DNA of 7,240 nt from an uncultured Kineothrix sp. (GTDB lineage: Bacteria; Bacillota; Clostridia; Lachnospirales; Lachnospiraceae), in assembly GCA_910587275.1 (NCBI GenBank), contig CAJUMD010000053.1, forward strand, positions 14,311 through 21,550, written 5' to 3'. Position 1 is the first letter of the stretch. Every line of letters starts with the position of its first letter. Under the pieces are notes generated by a model that saw only the letters and a list, made by a program, of their open reading frames with translations, had not been told where the DNA came from and ran no database searches. Below, in pieces: positions 1-6,996 of the stretch. The position numbers were made by a program, and so were the translations under genes.

Positions 1-366
1 TACCACATGGTGGGGCGCCTTGGCATTTAACAGGCGTTTCCATAAATCGATGTTTTTCACGGGCTGGTTTCCGCTGGTCTTCCAGTTCTTTTTCAGCCAC
101 CCTTCCACCCAGTGTTTGTTAAAAGCGTCCGTTACATACTTGGAATCGGATATTACTTCCACTTCACAGGGTTTGGTCAGCGCTTCCAGTCCCACAATGA
201 CCGCCATCAATTCCATCCGGTTATTCGTCGTCTTCTTATACCCTGCCGAGTACTCCCGCTCATGCAGCGTCCCCTTCCCGTCCACGTAATGCAGCACCGT
301 TCCGTATCCTCCCGGTCCGTCCGGGTTACCCCGCGCCGCGCCGTCCGTATAAATCGTCACTTTCAT
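1..366 (-). CDS. rnhA: Ribonuclease HI, N-terminal 122 codons (cut by window edge)
   Basis: Cleaves the RNA strand of RNA-DNA hybrids in the cytoplasm (R-loops, Okazaki primers, misincorporated ribonucleotides). Reading the minus strand from the ATG at 364-366 gives an opening MKVTIYTDGAARGNPDGPGG, the classic first strand and glycine-rich turn. Three of the four catalytic carboxylates are visible: D8 in YTDGA, E52 in NNRMELMAV and D74 in ISDSKYV. The basic handle region with WVEGWLKKNW and VKNIDLWKRL is also present, so this is the bacterial type HI with the handle. The frame is still open at base 1; the His loop and the fourth Asp must lie outside the window. An AAGGAA ribosome site (374-379) lies 7 nt upstream of the ATG. 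It follows the MutS-like gene after 64 nt and is probably cotranscribed. Identification is by motif and is firm; only the C-terminal part is unseen. Confidence 0.95.
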   Translation of the reverse strand, partial: MKVTIYTDGAARGNPDGPGGYGTVLHYVDGKGTLHEREYSAGYKKTTNNRMELMAVIVGLEALTKPCEVEVISDSKYVTDAFNKHWVEGWLKKNWKTSGNQPVKNIDLWKRLLNAKAPHHVV

Positions 367-430
367 CCCATTCTTCCTTTCCTGTTTTCGGTTTAAGGAC
401 AAACCATATTACCGCTTCCTGCAGTTCCCG

Positions 431-2125
431 TCATGTTCCGTTCCCCCAGGTTCCCGTCCGCAAAAACTGTTCTGCCATCCGTTCCGCTTCCCGTATGATA
501 CCTTCCTCATATCCCATTACGCCCAACAGCTTTATGGCGTTGCGCGTCGTTGCCCTGCCTTTTTTCAGCCGGTAGTTAAATACCACGTCCACCCCTTCCA
601 CTTCTTCTTCAAAATGATAATTGGCGTAAACATCTTCCAAAAGATGCGTCAGCTCAATATCATGAGTCGCTGCAAAGCAAAGCACGTTCCTGCCTGCAAG
701 GCTCCTTAAAATCTGCGTGGAGGCCGCAATCCGCTCCACCGTGTTCGTTCCCCGCAGCACCTCATCCACAAAGCATAGCACCGGATTCCCGCCGTCCGCG
801 GAATGGTTCAGGATACGCTTTAAGGACTTAATCTCCACGATGTAATAGCTGTCCCCTCCCGCCAGGTCATCCCGCAGCGTCATGGACGACATAATCCGGT
901 AAACCCCTGCCCGATAACGGTCCGCCAAACAGGTATGTATGGTCTGGGCGAGAATGGCATTCAGGGCAACCGTTTTTAAAAACGTGGATTTCCCGGAAGC
1001 ATTGGAGCCGGTTAGCAGGACACCCTGCTTTGCCATGATACTGTTTTTTACCGGGTTTTGAATCAGGGGATGGTAGCCGTTCTCCAACGTAAGCCCCTTT
1101 TCCGCCCCCCATTCGGGCAGGCACCATGTTTCCAGGGAAGCACGGTAACAGCCGATGGCAATGACCGCTTCCATGTATCCGGTAAGCGTAATCATCCGGT
1201 CGATGGATGCGCTGTTTTTCCTGACTTCCGCCAGCATCCCGTTAAATTTGATTAAATCCAGATGAAACACCATGCGCATATAATCGAGCAGGATTTCCAA
1301 CGGATTTCCGGACGCTCCCATACGGGCAGGCGACATCAGAATATAGGAACCCGACCGGAATTTCCCCATTTTCCTCCGGCATTCCCCAAGTTCTTCCAGT
1401 TCCTGGGCAAAAGCCGCCACGGGGAGCTTCTCCATCTCTCCCACGTTCTTTATCATGCGCAGGATATAGCCGAAACTGGTAATATACGGGTCGATTTCGT
1501 TCTTCGTCTTAAAATAGGCGATGATATTGTGGCTTATGGCGGCCACCAAAAGTATCACCCCCGCCTGGACGGAGCCAAACAACATAAAAAGGAGGGAGAA
1601 GGCTATCGCCAAATCTCCCAGGTAATGTTTCCTGCTGCTTCTTTCTCCCAGCCCTCCCAGGTAGTCCAGGTAATCATAGATGGAGTACTTTCCGGTTTTC
1701 CCGATTTGGGCAAACAGCGTCTGGTACTGCACCCTTTTTTCACTGTTCTGGCTGAAAAAACAGATTTGGCTTTCAAACTTCCCCATCTGCTCCGTATCCT
1801 GTGTCGGTGTGCGCAGCAGGTAATACAGGTATTCCTCACCGGCGGCGGAATACGTATGGTTCATCTGCGCAAATACCTGGTCCATCCCCAAGTCATTCCA
1901 CGTAATATCGTCAATTTGAAACCTGTCTGCCCCGTGTGCCCGGTAATAACGGGAAATCTTCTCCAGTTCCTCCGGCCGGTATTCCTCCCTTTCCCGCAGC
2001 ACCCCGTAGTTTTCCCGCAGCCATTTCACGAAATTTGCCTGTTTCTTCCGTTCGTTATACAGCCCGTTTAACATAATCAATGCGATAATACCAAAAATGG
2101 TCAGTAACAGTACGATATATTCCAT
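431..2125 (-). CDS. MutS-family ATPase with predicted membrane segments, no mismatch-binding domain
   Basis: 564 residues, against roughly 850 for MutS. Residues 3-20 form a hydrophobic segment followed by NERKK, so a membrane anchor is likely. A second hydrophobic block at about 171-205 looks like a helical hairpin. Residues about 210-330 are helical and resemble the MutS core/lever region. The C-terminal half is a MutS domain V ATPase: YHPLI (351-355), Walker A GSNASGKST (373-381), a signature-like stretch AGGDSYYIVE (422-431), Walker B VLCFVDE (449-455), RGTNTVERIAAS (458-469) and the H-loop AATHDIEL (485-492). The N-terminal mismatch-recognition domain, with its Phe-X-Glu, is absent, and no MutS2-type Smr nuclease tail follows. 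ATP binding and hydrolysis are well supported; the substrate and role are unknown, and canonical mismatch repair is unlikely. Related short MutS paralogs exist in Firmicutes and Bacteroidetes and are often annotated simply as MutS. The ribosome site is modest (GGGGTAAG just before the ATG). The gene starts 24 nt after the hydrolase stop. Confidence 0.92.
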   Translation of the reverse strand: MEYIVLLLTIFGIIALIMLNGLYNERKKQANFVKWLRENYGVLREREEYRPEELEKISRYYRAHGADRFQIDDITWNDLGMDQVFAQMNHTYSAAGEEYLYYLLRTPTQDTEQMGKFESQICFFSQNSEKRVQYQTLFAQIGKTGKYSIYDYLDYLGGLGERSSRKHYLGDLAIAFSLLFMLFGSVQAGVILLVAAISHNIIAYFKTKNEIDPYITSFGYILRMIKNVGEMEKLPVAAFAQELEELGECRRKMGKFRSGSYILMSPARMGASGNPLEILLDYMRMVFHLDLIKFNGMLAEVRKNSASIDRMITLTGYMEAVIAIGCYRASLETWCLPEWGAEKGLTLENGYHPLIQNPVKNSIMAKQGVLLTGSNASGKSTFLKTVALNAILAQTIHTCLADRYRAGVYRIMSSMTLRDDLAGGDSYYIVEIKSLKRILNHSADGGNPVLCFVDEVLRGTNTVERIAASTQILRSLAGRNVLCFAATHDIELTHLLEDVYANYHFEEEVEGVDVVFNYRLKKGRATTRNAIKLLGVMGYEEGIIREAERMAEQFLRTGTWGNGT

Positions 2126-2149
2126 GTCTTACCCCGTTTTCCCGGGACA

Positions 2150-2869
2150 TTACAAATAAAACTCCTGTCCCGCTTCCCTGATGTCCGCAATGCGCTCCCC
2201 ATATTTTTTTCCCATGGGAGTCTTTTTATACCTGCCGATAATGTCGTATTCCTCCCACATGTGCATGGGAAACACATGTGCCGCCTGTGTCTGCGTGAGA
2301 AAGTAGTCCATTCCCCAGCCATAGGCTTCTCCCAGCCTCGGGTCCAAAGGCACGAAAGCGGCATCGAAGGAAAGCCCCCGGATGGCATCCATTTCCTTCC
2401 TGTAATCCCTCTCCATATTTTCGTTAAACGGCGCCGGCTCCCCTTCCCAATGCCACCAGTTTAAATCCCCGGCATGGTAAAACAGATGCCCCTGCGCCCG
2501 TACCAGGAAAGCAACCCCCGCATCGGTGGAACGCAGGGTACGGACCGTTAAGTCTCCGTTATATTCCAGCGTCTCATTTTTCCCTGCATTCGTCATGTAG
2601 CGTTTTACCGAAGCAGGTATCCCGTTGCGCTCCAAGTACTTTCCGCTCAGCCTGATATCGCTGCCCAGGAAAAAATGTATATGTCCGTACCGCTCCGGCA
2701 GCCCAAAAATTTTCATGTTAAAATGGTCCTTATGTTTGTGGGATACAAACACGTAAACCGGTTTTCCCTTATCCCACAGAGGCAGCGTCCCCCTGTAATA
2801 ATCAAACAGCAGGACGCAGGTTTCCAGCTCCACCAAAAAACCGCTGTGGTATAAATACGTGACTTTCAA
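2150..2869 (-). CDS. Metallo-beta-lactamase-fold hydrolase (TTG start preferred)
   Basis: A 239-residue MBL-fold protein, probably a cytoplasmic metal-dependent hydrolase; no signal peptide is seen. Numbered from the TTG start, the metal motif SHKHKDH gives H44, H46, D48 and H49. HAGDLNWWHW supplies the bridging Asp (D135), and VFPMHMW supplies the last His (H203). Where many MBL enzymes have a third His, this one has LRSTDAG (112-118), a variant I recall from a Firmicute MBL subfamily. The frame extends to an ATG at 2902 that overlaps the permease stop by 4 nt (ATGA), but that ATG has no ribosome site. The TTG at 2867-2869 has GGAGG 7 nt upstream and begins with KVTYLYHSGFLVE, the first beta strand of the fold, so I prefer it. 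The substrate is unknown. Its position between a purine permease and the MutS-like gene may hint at nucleotide or nucleic-acid chemistry, but nothing in the sequence shows that. Confidence 0.88.
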   Translation of the reverse strand: MKVTYLYHSGFLVELETCVLLFDYYRGTLPLWDKGKPVYVFVSHKHKDHFNMKIFGLPERYGHIHFFLGSDIRLSGKYLERNGIPASVKRYMTNAGKNETLEYNGDLTVRTLRSTDAGVAFLVRAQGHLFYHAGDLNWWHWEGEPAPFNENMERDYRKEMDAIRGLSFDAAFVPLDPRLGEAYGWGMDYFLTQTQAAHVFPMHMWEEYDIIGRYKKTPMGKKYGERIADIREAGQEFYL

Positions 2870-2874
2870 ACACT

Positions 2875-2882
2875 CTCCTCCC
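2875..2882 (-). promoter_or_regulatory. Strong ribosome binding site deciding the MBL hydrolase start
   Basis: Reads GGGAGGAG on the minus strand, with 7 nt between GGAGG and the TTG at 2867-2869. The upstream ATG at 2900-2902 is preceded by an AT-rich stretch with no Shine-Dalgarno match. This favours initiation at TTG. Confidence 0.75.
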
Positions 2883-2898
2883 ATACCGGAATCGCTTA

Positions 2899-4266
2899 TC
2901 ATAAAAAGATATATTTCAGGATAAACAGCACGGTTAAAACATACATCAGTATACTGACTTTTTTCTCCTTCGCCTTACCGGTCACCAGGCAGATGAGCGT
3001 CCAGGAAATAACGCCAATGGCAATCCCTTCGGAAATGCTGTATGCCAAAGGCATGGCAATGATGCACAGGAACGCCGGAATCGCATCCGTCATGTCATTA
3101 AAATCAATTTTTGCAACGGAACCCATCATATAAAAGCCCACGATTACCAGCGCCGGAGCCGTGGCAAAAGACGGAATCGTTAAAAACAGCGGAGAGAAAA
3201 TCAATGCCAGCAGGAACAAAAATCCCGTGGTAACTGCCGTCAGTCCCGTCCTGCCTCCTTCCGTCACGCCGGAAGCGCTCTCCACAAACGTGGTGGTGGT
3301 GGAAGTACCGAGCAATGCCCCGACACTGGTAGCCACGGCATCCGCCATCAACGCGCCCTTAATTTTCGGCAGCCTTCCGTTCTTATCCAGCATGTCCGCC
3401 TTGGAGGAAACACCGATGAGCGTACCCAATGTATCAAACAAGTCCACAAACAGGAACGAAAAAACAACTACCACGAAATCCAGTACATGAACAGCGGAAA
3501 AGTCCGCTTTGAACACCTGTCCGAACGTATTGCCAATCGCCGTAAAGTCAAAGCTCACAATGGCATGGGGAATGGTGGAATACCATCCTGCATCCGGATT
3601 GGGGACATAAAGTCCCACCAGTTCGCAGAGGATGCCCAGCACCCATGTGGCGAGGATACCGAACAGGATTCCGCCCTTTACTTTTAAGATTAAAAGCACT
3701 GCCGTAACCAAAATACCAACCAGCGCCAGCAGCGCGGTAATGCCCACCGTGGAAAATTCCCCTGCCGCGAATTTCTGGTACGTTAACAGTGTGGAATCGT
3801 CATTGACGATTACCTTTGCATTCTGCAGCCCGATAAAGGCGATGAAAAGCCCGATACCAACGCTGACCGCAGACTTTAACGTCGTGGGAATCGCATTGAA
3901 AATTGCTTCCCGCACATTGGTGAGGGAAAGCACGATGAAAATCAGACCTTCCACAAACACCGCCAAAAGGGCAATCTGCCAGGAATACCCCCTCTGCCCC
4001 ACTACGGTAAAGGCAAAATACGCGTTTAACCCCATCCCCGGCGCCAGCGCAAACGGGTAATTGGCAAACAGCGCCATTAACAGGGTACCGACAAAAGAGG
4101 CAAGCGCCGTGGCAATCAGCACCGCGTTCTTATCCATTCCCGATGCGGAAAGGATATTCGGATTCACAGCCAGGATATATGCCATCGTCATGAATGTCGT
4201 TATGCCCGCCATGATTTCGGTCTTCACATCGGTCCTGTTTTCCTTTAGTTTAAAAAACTTTTCCAT
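2899..4266 (-). CDS. NCS2-family purine permease, AzgA/PbuG type
   Basis: A 455-residue, almost wholly hydrophobic inner-membrane protein, predicted to have 12-14 membrane segments, that imports purine bases (hypoxanthine, guanine or adenine), probably with protons. Family hallmarks are visible in order: an N-terminal FFKLKENRTDVKTEIMAG, NPNILSASGMD (35-45), APGMGLNAYFAF (75-86), IGLQNAKVI (145-153), VDLFDTLGTLIG (274-285), and the substrate-region loop around 316-342 containing GTSTTTTFVESASG. Length matches the family (about 430-490). The sequence alone does not separate the hypoxanthine/guanine (PbuG) from the adenine (PurP) branch. The ATG at 4264-4266 lies one base after the amidohydrolase stop, with AGGAGG (4278-4283) 11 nt upstream inside the previous gene, so translational coupling is likely. 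The stop overlaps the ATGA from which the next open frame could begin. Context with a nucleoside phosphorylase and deaminases supports a salvage role. Confidence 0.95.
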   Translation of the reverse strand: MEKFFKLKENRTDVKTEIMAGITTFMTMAYILAVNPNILSASGMDKNAVLIATALASFVGTLLMALFANYPFALAPGMGLNAYFAFTVVGQRGYSWQIALLAVFVEGLIFIVLSLTNVREAIFNAIPTTLKSAVSVGIGLFIAFIGLQNAKVIVNDDSTLLTYQKFAAGEFSTVGITALLALVGILVTAVLLILKVKGGILFGILATWVLGILCELVGLYVPNPDAGWYSTIPHAIVSFDFTAIGNTFGQVFKADFSAVHVLDFVVVVFSFLFVDLFDTLGTLIGVSSKADMLDKNGRLPKIKGALMADAVATSVGALLGTSTTTTFVESASGVTEGGRTGLTAVTTGFLFLLALIFSPLFLTIPSFATAPALVIVGFYMMGSVAKIDFNDMTDAIPAFLCIIAMPLAYSISEGIAIGVISWTLICLVTGKAKEKKVSILMYVLTVLFILKYIFL

Positions 4267-4267
4267 C

Positions 4268-5575
4268 TTACCTACAACCTCCTATTTTCCCTATGATTTC
4301 ATTTGCCTTTGCATAAATGTCTTCCGGATCATCCCCCACGTTAAATTTCCCGTCACGGTAACGGATCTTTCCGTGAATCATGGTCATTTTCACATTCTGT
4401 TTGCTGCCGCTGTACACAATATTCTTTGCGATATGGTTTAAGGGCTGCATGTTCGGCTGGTGCAGATCCAGCATGACAAGATCCGCCAGCTTCCCTGCAG
4501 CAAGCACATCCGCCTCCGTAAGTCCCATCGCTTCCGCCCCGTTTACCGTCGCCATCCGCAGCACTTCCCGTGCATCCACCGCAGATGCGTCCTGCTCCCT
4601 TACTTTTGCCAATCCGCTCACGAGAAACATCTCCCGAAACATATCCAGACAGTTATTGCTTGCCGGACCGTCCGTCCCGATAGCAACATTCAGCCCTTTT
4701 TCCAAAAACTCCCGCACCGGTGCAATTCCGCTGGCGAGCTTTAGGTTGGATGCCGGATTGGTGATTACGCTGACCTTTTTCTCCCGGAAAAGTTCCATTT
4801 CCTCCGGCGTCAGCCATACACCGTGGTATACCCCGCCGCCGTAATCAAACATGCCCAAAGAATCGAGGAACCTGGCAGGCGTCATGCCGTGGCGCTCCAC
4901 GCACCCTTCCACTTCGCCCCTTGTTTCGGACAGGTGGGTATATACCGGAGCCTGATAAGCGGCGGCAAGCGCGGCAACCCGCTCCATCAGCTCTGTGGAA
5001 CAGGTATATTCCGCATGGAAACCAAGCCGGAACGAAAGTAACGGATTGTTCCCGTTCAGCTCCTGATACCATTTCTCCAACAGTTCCACGGATTGGCTGA
5101 AATTATTCACGGCGCCGGTCTGCACACAGCGCATCCCCGTTTCGCTGCACGCCCTGCCAATGCTCTCCGGTGTCAGATACATGTCAAATACGGCGGTAAT
5201 GCCGCTGGTTAAATACTCCAGTACCGCCAGTTTCGTTAAATGGTAAATATCCTCTGCCGTCATTTTTGCCTCGACAGGGAACACCTGCTCATTCAGCCAT
5301 GCCTGTAACGGCAGGTCGTCCGCATAAGAACGCAGGAGTGTCATGCCCGAATGGGTATGGGCATCCTTAAAGCCGGGAAGCAGTAAATTCCCCTGGCAGT
5401 CGATTTCCTCGTCCCAAATCATACAGGTCATGCCGCTTTCCGTAAAAACGCTCTCTTTCTCTTTGCCGTCCCCCACATAGAAAATCCGCTCGTCCTTTAC
5501 CCACAGCTCCCCTTCCAATAAGGGCATCTCCTTTTCCATGGTTAAAATCCGGGCGTTATAAAAACGAATGTTCAT
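4268..5575 (-). CDS. mtaD: Amidohydrolase, MTA/SAH deaminase-like (MtaD/SsnA group)
   Basis: 435 residues, the usual length for the COG0402-type deaminases. It probably deaminates an adenosine-type nucleoside (5'-methylthioadenosine, S-adenosylhomocysteine or adenosine) to the inosine form in the cytoplasm. An N-terminal beta-sandwich strand (NIRFYNARILTM) is followed by LPGFKDAHTHSG with metal ligands H73 and H75, HAEYTCS (187-193), THLSETRGE with H214 and the proton-shuttle E217, YHGVWL with H251, NPASNLKLASG (273-283) and GTDGPASNN with D302. All catalytic positions known from the MTA/SAH deaminase fold are intact. The C-terminal GKLADLVMLDL closes the barrel/sandwich. Substrate is inferred; guanine or other nucleobase deamination cannot be excluded. 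A purine-rich GGAAAGGCGG lies just ahead of the ATG. It sits 52 nt after cytidine deaminase and 1 nt before the permease. With the phosphorylase upstream, a methylthioadenosine to methylthioinosine to hypoxanthine route is plausible. Confidence 0.93.
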   Translation of the reverse strand: MNIRFYNARILTMEKEMPLLEGELWVKDERIFYVGDGKEKESVFTESGMTCMIWDEEIDCQGNLLLPGFKDAHTHSGMTLLRSYADDLPLQAWLNEQVFPVEAKMTAEDIYHLTKLAVLEYLTSGITAVFDMYLTPESIGRACSETGMRCVQTGAVNNFSQSVELLEKWYQELNGNNPLLSFRLGFHAEYTCSTELMERVAALAAAYQAPVYTHLSETRGEVEGCVERHGMTPARFLDSLGMFDYGGGVYHGVWLTPEEMELFREKKVSVITNPASNLKLASGIAPVREFLEKGLNVAIGTDGPASNNCLDMFREMFLVSGLAKVREQDASAVDAREVLRMATVNGAEAMGLTEADVLAAGKLADLVMLDLHQPNMQPLNHIAKNIVYSGSKQNVKMTMIHGKIRYRDGKFNVGDDPEDIYAKANEIIGKIGGCR

Positions 5576-5627
5576 CCCATAACCGCCTTTCCTCTTTCTG
5601 TCCTTTGGTTTTCGTCCGGCGCCGTCT

Positions 5628-6056
5628 TTACGTTTTCTGCAGGTTTGCCGCCCCGAAACCGTCCGGCAGCAGTTCCCCTAATGTCCTTACATAATATTCC
5701 CCTGCCGTATTGGCTATGATAACCGTAAAGTCCTCCGGACGGCAGAACTCCGCCATTACCTGACGGCAGACACCGCAGGGCGCGGCATACTGCCCGCTGC
5801 TTTCCTCTCCTGCACCCACGATGGCTATCGCCAGGAAGGAACGCTCCCCTTCGCTCACCGCCTTAAAAAAAGCGGTCCGTTCGGCGCAGTTGCTCGGTCC
5901 GTAAGCGGCGTTTTCAATATTACATCCGGTATAAACCTGTCCCGCCTCCGTAAGCAGCGCGGCGCCCACATAGAAGCGGGAATAAGGCGCATATGCTTTT
6001 TCCCGTGCTTCCATTGCCTTTTTTATCAGTTTTTCCGCCGTTTCGCCATCCACCAT
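5628..6056 (-). CDS. cdd: Cytidine deaminase (tetrameric zinc type)
   Basis: Converts cytidine and deoxycytidine to uridine and deoxyuridine in pyrimidine salvage. From the preferred start the protein has 142 residues, near the 130-140 typical for the small homotetrameric class. Visible hallmarks are AYAPYSRFYVGAAL (21-34), CNIENAAYG (45-53), NCAERTA with zinc ligand C57 and catalytic E59, and PCGVCRQV with C94 and C97. The active site is complete. The open frame extends to a GTG at 6110 (160 residues) with no ribosome site. ATGs at 6080 (150 residues) and 6056 each have AAGGA upstream, at 9 and 6 nt respectively. The 6056 ATG also has GGAGAAAGGA, and it best matches the start position of the B. 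subtilis protein as I recall it, so I chose it; 6080 remains possible. The preferred start lies 56 nt after the phosphorylase stop. Enzyme identity is secure, the start is not. Confidence 0.95.
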   Translation of the reverse strand: MVDGETAEKLIKKAMEAREKAYAPYSRFYVGAALLTEAGQVYTGCNIENAAYGPSNCAERTAFFKAVSEGERSFLAIAIVGAGEESSGQYAAPCGVCRQVMAEFCRPEDFTVIIANTAGEYYVRTLGELLPDGFGAANLQKT

Positions 6057-6062
6057 GCCAAA

Positions 6063-6073
6063 TCCTTTCTCCC
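6063..6073 (-). promoter_or_regulatory. Ribosome binding site for the preferred cdd start
   Basis: Reads GGGAGAAAGGA on the minus strand, with 6 nt from AAGGA to the ATG at 6054-6056. A second AAGGA (6090-6094) stands 9 nt before the in-frame ATG at 6078-6080, so two starts are both supplied with a site. Confidence 0.6.
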
Positions 6074-6112
6074 GTTTCATTCCCGCAAATCCTTCATGTG
6101 CTCCAAGCACGG

Positions 6113-6934
6113 TTAAAATTTCTTCACCGCTTCCGCCACCAGTTTCGTAAACAAAGGAGCCGCTTTGTCCGCCGCTTCCTGTACCTCTGTATGGGTCAGC
6201 GGCTGTTGTGTCATGCCCGCCGCTAAATTACACACACAGGAAATTCCGCAGATGCGCATTCCCATATGGTTAGCCGCAATGGCTTCCACTACCGTACTCA
6301 TGCCCACCGCATCCCCGCCAAGGGCGCGCGTCATCCGTATTTCCGCCGGGGACTCAAAGGAAGGACCGGTGAACTGCACGTACACCCCTTCTTTTAAACC
6401 GATTCCGTTTTCCGCCGCCGTCTGCCGCAGGATATCCCGCAGTTTACGGTCATACACCGTACTCATATCGGGAAAACGGGTTCCCAGTTCATCGATGTTC
6501 GGCCCGACCAAAGGATTCGGGGCAAATACGGAGATATGGTCCGTAATCAGCATCAGGTCCCCTGCCCGGAATCCGGTGTTCACCCCGCCTGACGCATTAG
6601 TCAGGAACAGAATCTCCGCCCCCATTAACTTCATCAGCCTTGTGGGAAGCACCACATCGCCGATGGGATAGCCCTCATAATAATGGACCCTTCCTTTCAT
6701 GCACACCACCGGGACTTCACCCACATAACCGAAAATAAACTTCCCCGCGTGCCCCGGTACGGTGGACACGGGAAATTCTTCGATTTCCGCATAGGAAAGC
6801 TCCGCTTCCACTTTTATGCTATCGGCAAAATCCCCAAGACCGGAGCCGAGCACAATTGCCACGCGCGGCTTAAAACTGATTTTCTTCTGGAAACTTTCAA
6901 AACAACGCATTAACTTCCCATAATCGTCATTCAT
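6113..6934 (-). CDS. punA: Purine nucleoside phosphorylase, trimeric inosine/guanosine type
   Basis: Splits purine (deoxy)nucleosides with phosphate into base and (deoxy)ribose-1-phosphate. 273 residues, the normal length of the trimeric PNP class. Motifs: VLGSGLG (28-34, phosphate loop), TVPGHAGKF with H62, MKGRVHYYEGY (79-89) with R82, H84 and Y87, LTNASGGVN (111-119), GPSFESPAEIRM (190-201) carrying the base-binding Glu, VGMSTVVEA (210-218) and CNLAAG (235-240). In many homologs the segment at 210-218 reads STVPEA; here Pro is replaced by Val, which looks tolerated. The base-recognition Glu and Asn are those of the 6-oxopurine type, so inosine, guanosine and possibly methylthioinosine are the expected substrates. 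A GGGGGTG (6940-6946) lies about 5 nt before the ATG. It is the first gene after the promoter at 6997-7025 and so appears to lead the operon. Confidence 0.95.
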   Translation of the reverse strand: MNDDYGKLMRCFESFQKKISFKPRVAIVLGSGLGDFADSIKVEAELSYAEIEEFPVSTVPGHAGKFIFGYVGEVPVVCMKGRVHYYEGYPIGDVVLPTRLMKLMGAEILFLTNASGGVNTGFRAGDLMLITDHISVFAPNPLVGPNIDELGTRFPDMSTVYDRKLRDILRQTAAENGIGLKEGVYVQFTGPSFESPAEIRMTRALGGDAVGMSTVVEAIAANHMGMRICGISCVCNLAAGMTQQPLTHTEVQEAADKAAPLFTKLVAEAVKKF

Positions 6935-6965
6935 GGATACACCCCCGTTCTATTATCCAAATGCC

Positions 6966-6981
6966 ATCCTTCCATAAGGAC
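6966..6981 (-). other. Small hairpin in the punA leader
   Basis: The transcript would read UCCUU-AUGG-AAGGA, five perfect pairs with a 4-nt loop, extendable by G-U pairs. It lies near the 5' end of the leader, 32 nt before the punA start, and does not cover the ribosome site. It is too small for a terminator; at most it stabilises the 5' end. It could be chance. Confidence 0.3.
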
Positions 6982-6996
6982 ATGCGCTTCTTTTAG

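Noticed and set aside
390..405. A 5-bp hairpin GGTTT/AAACC in the spacer between the MutS-like gene and rnhA
   Set aside because: The stem is short and AT-rich and no T run follows, so it is not a terminator; rnhA is probably reached by read-through.
406..434. A possible internal promoter before rnhA (ATGACG, 17 nt, TAATAT on the minus strand)
   Set aside because: Both boxes match the consensus at only four of six positions and the -35 lies at the end of the MutS-like coding region; this level of match is common by chance.
1262..2071. A 269-codon open frame on the plus strand opposite the MutS-like gene
   Set aside because: It lies wholly antisense to a gene with clear MutS motifs, shows no family resemblance, is rich in His, Pro and Phe as expected of a shadow frame, and has no convincing ribosome site.
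2130..2146. CCCG/CGGG inverted repeat in the 24-nt spacer before the MutS-like gene
   Set aside because: Only four pairs around a purine loop with no T run. It could slightly mask the ribosome site, but it is too weak to call.
3632..4060. A 142-codon plus-strand open frame opposite the permease
   Set aside because: It is antisense to strongly conserved NCS2 permease motifs and its composition (many Pro, Ser, Thr) fits the complement of hydrophobic codons.
6165..6671. A 168-codon plus-strand open frame opposite the phosphorylase
   Set aside because: It overlaps the full set of PNP active-site motifs on the other strand and has no independent coding evidence.
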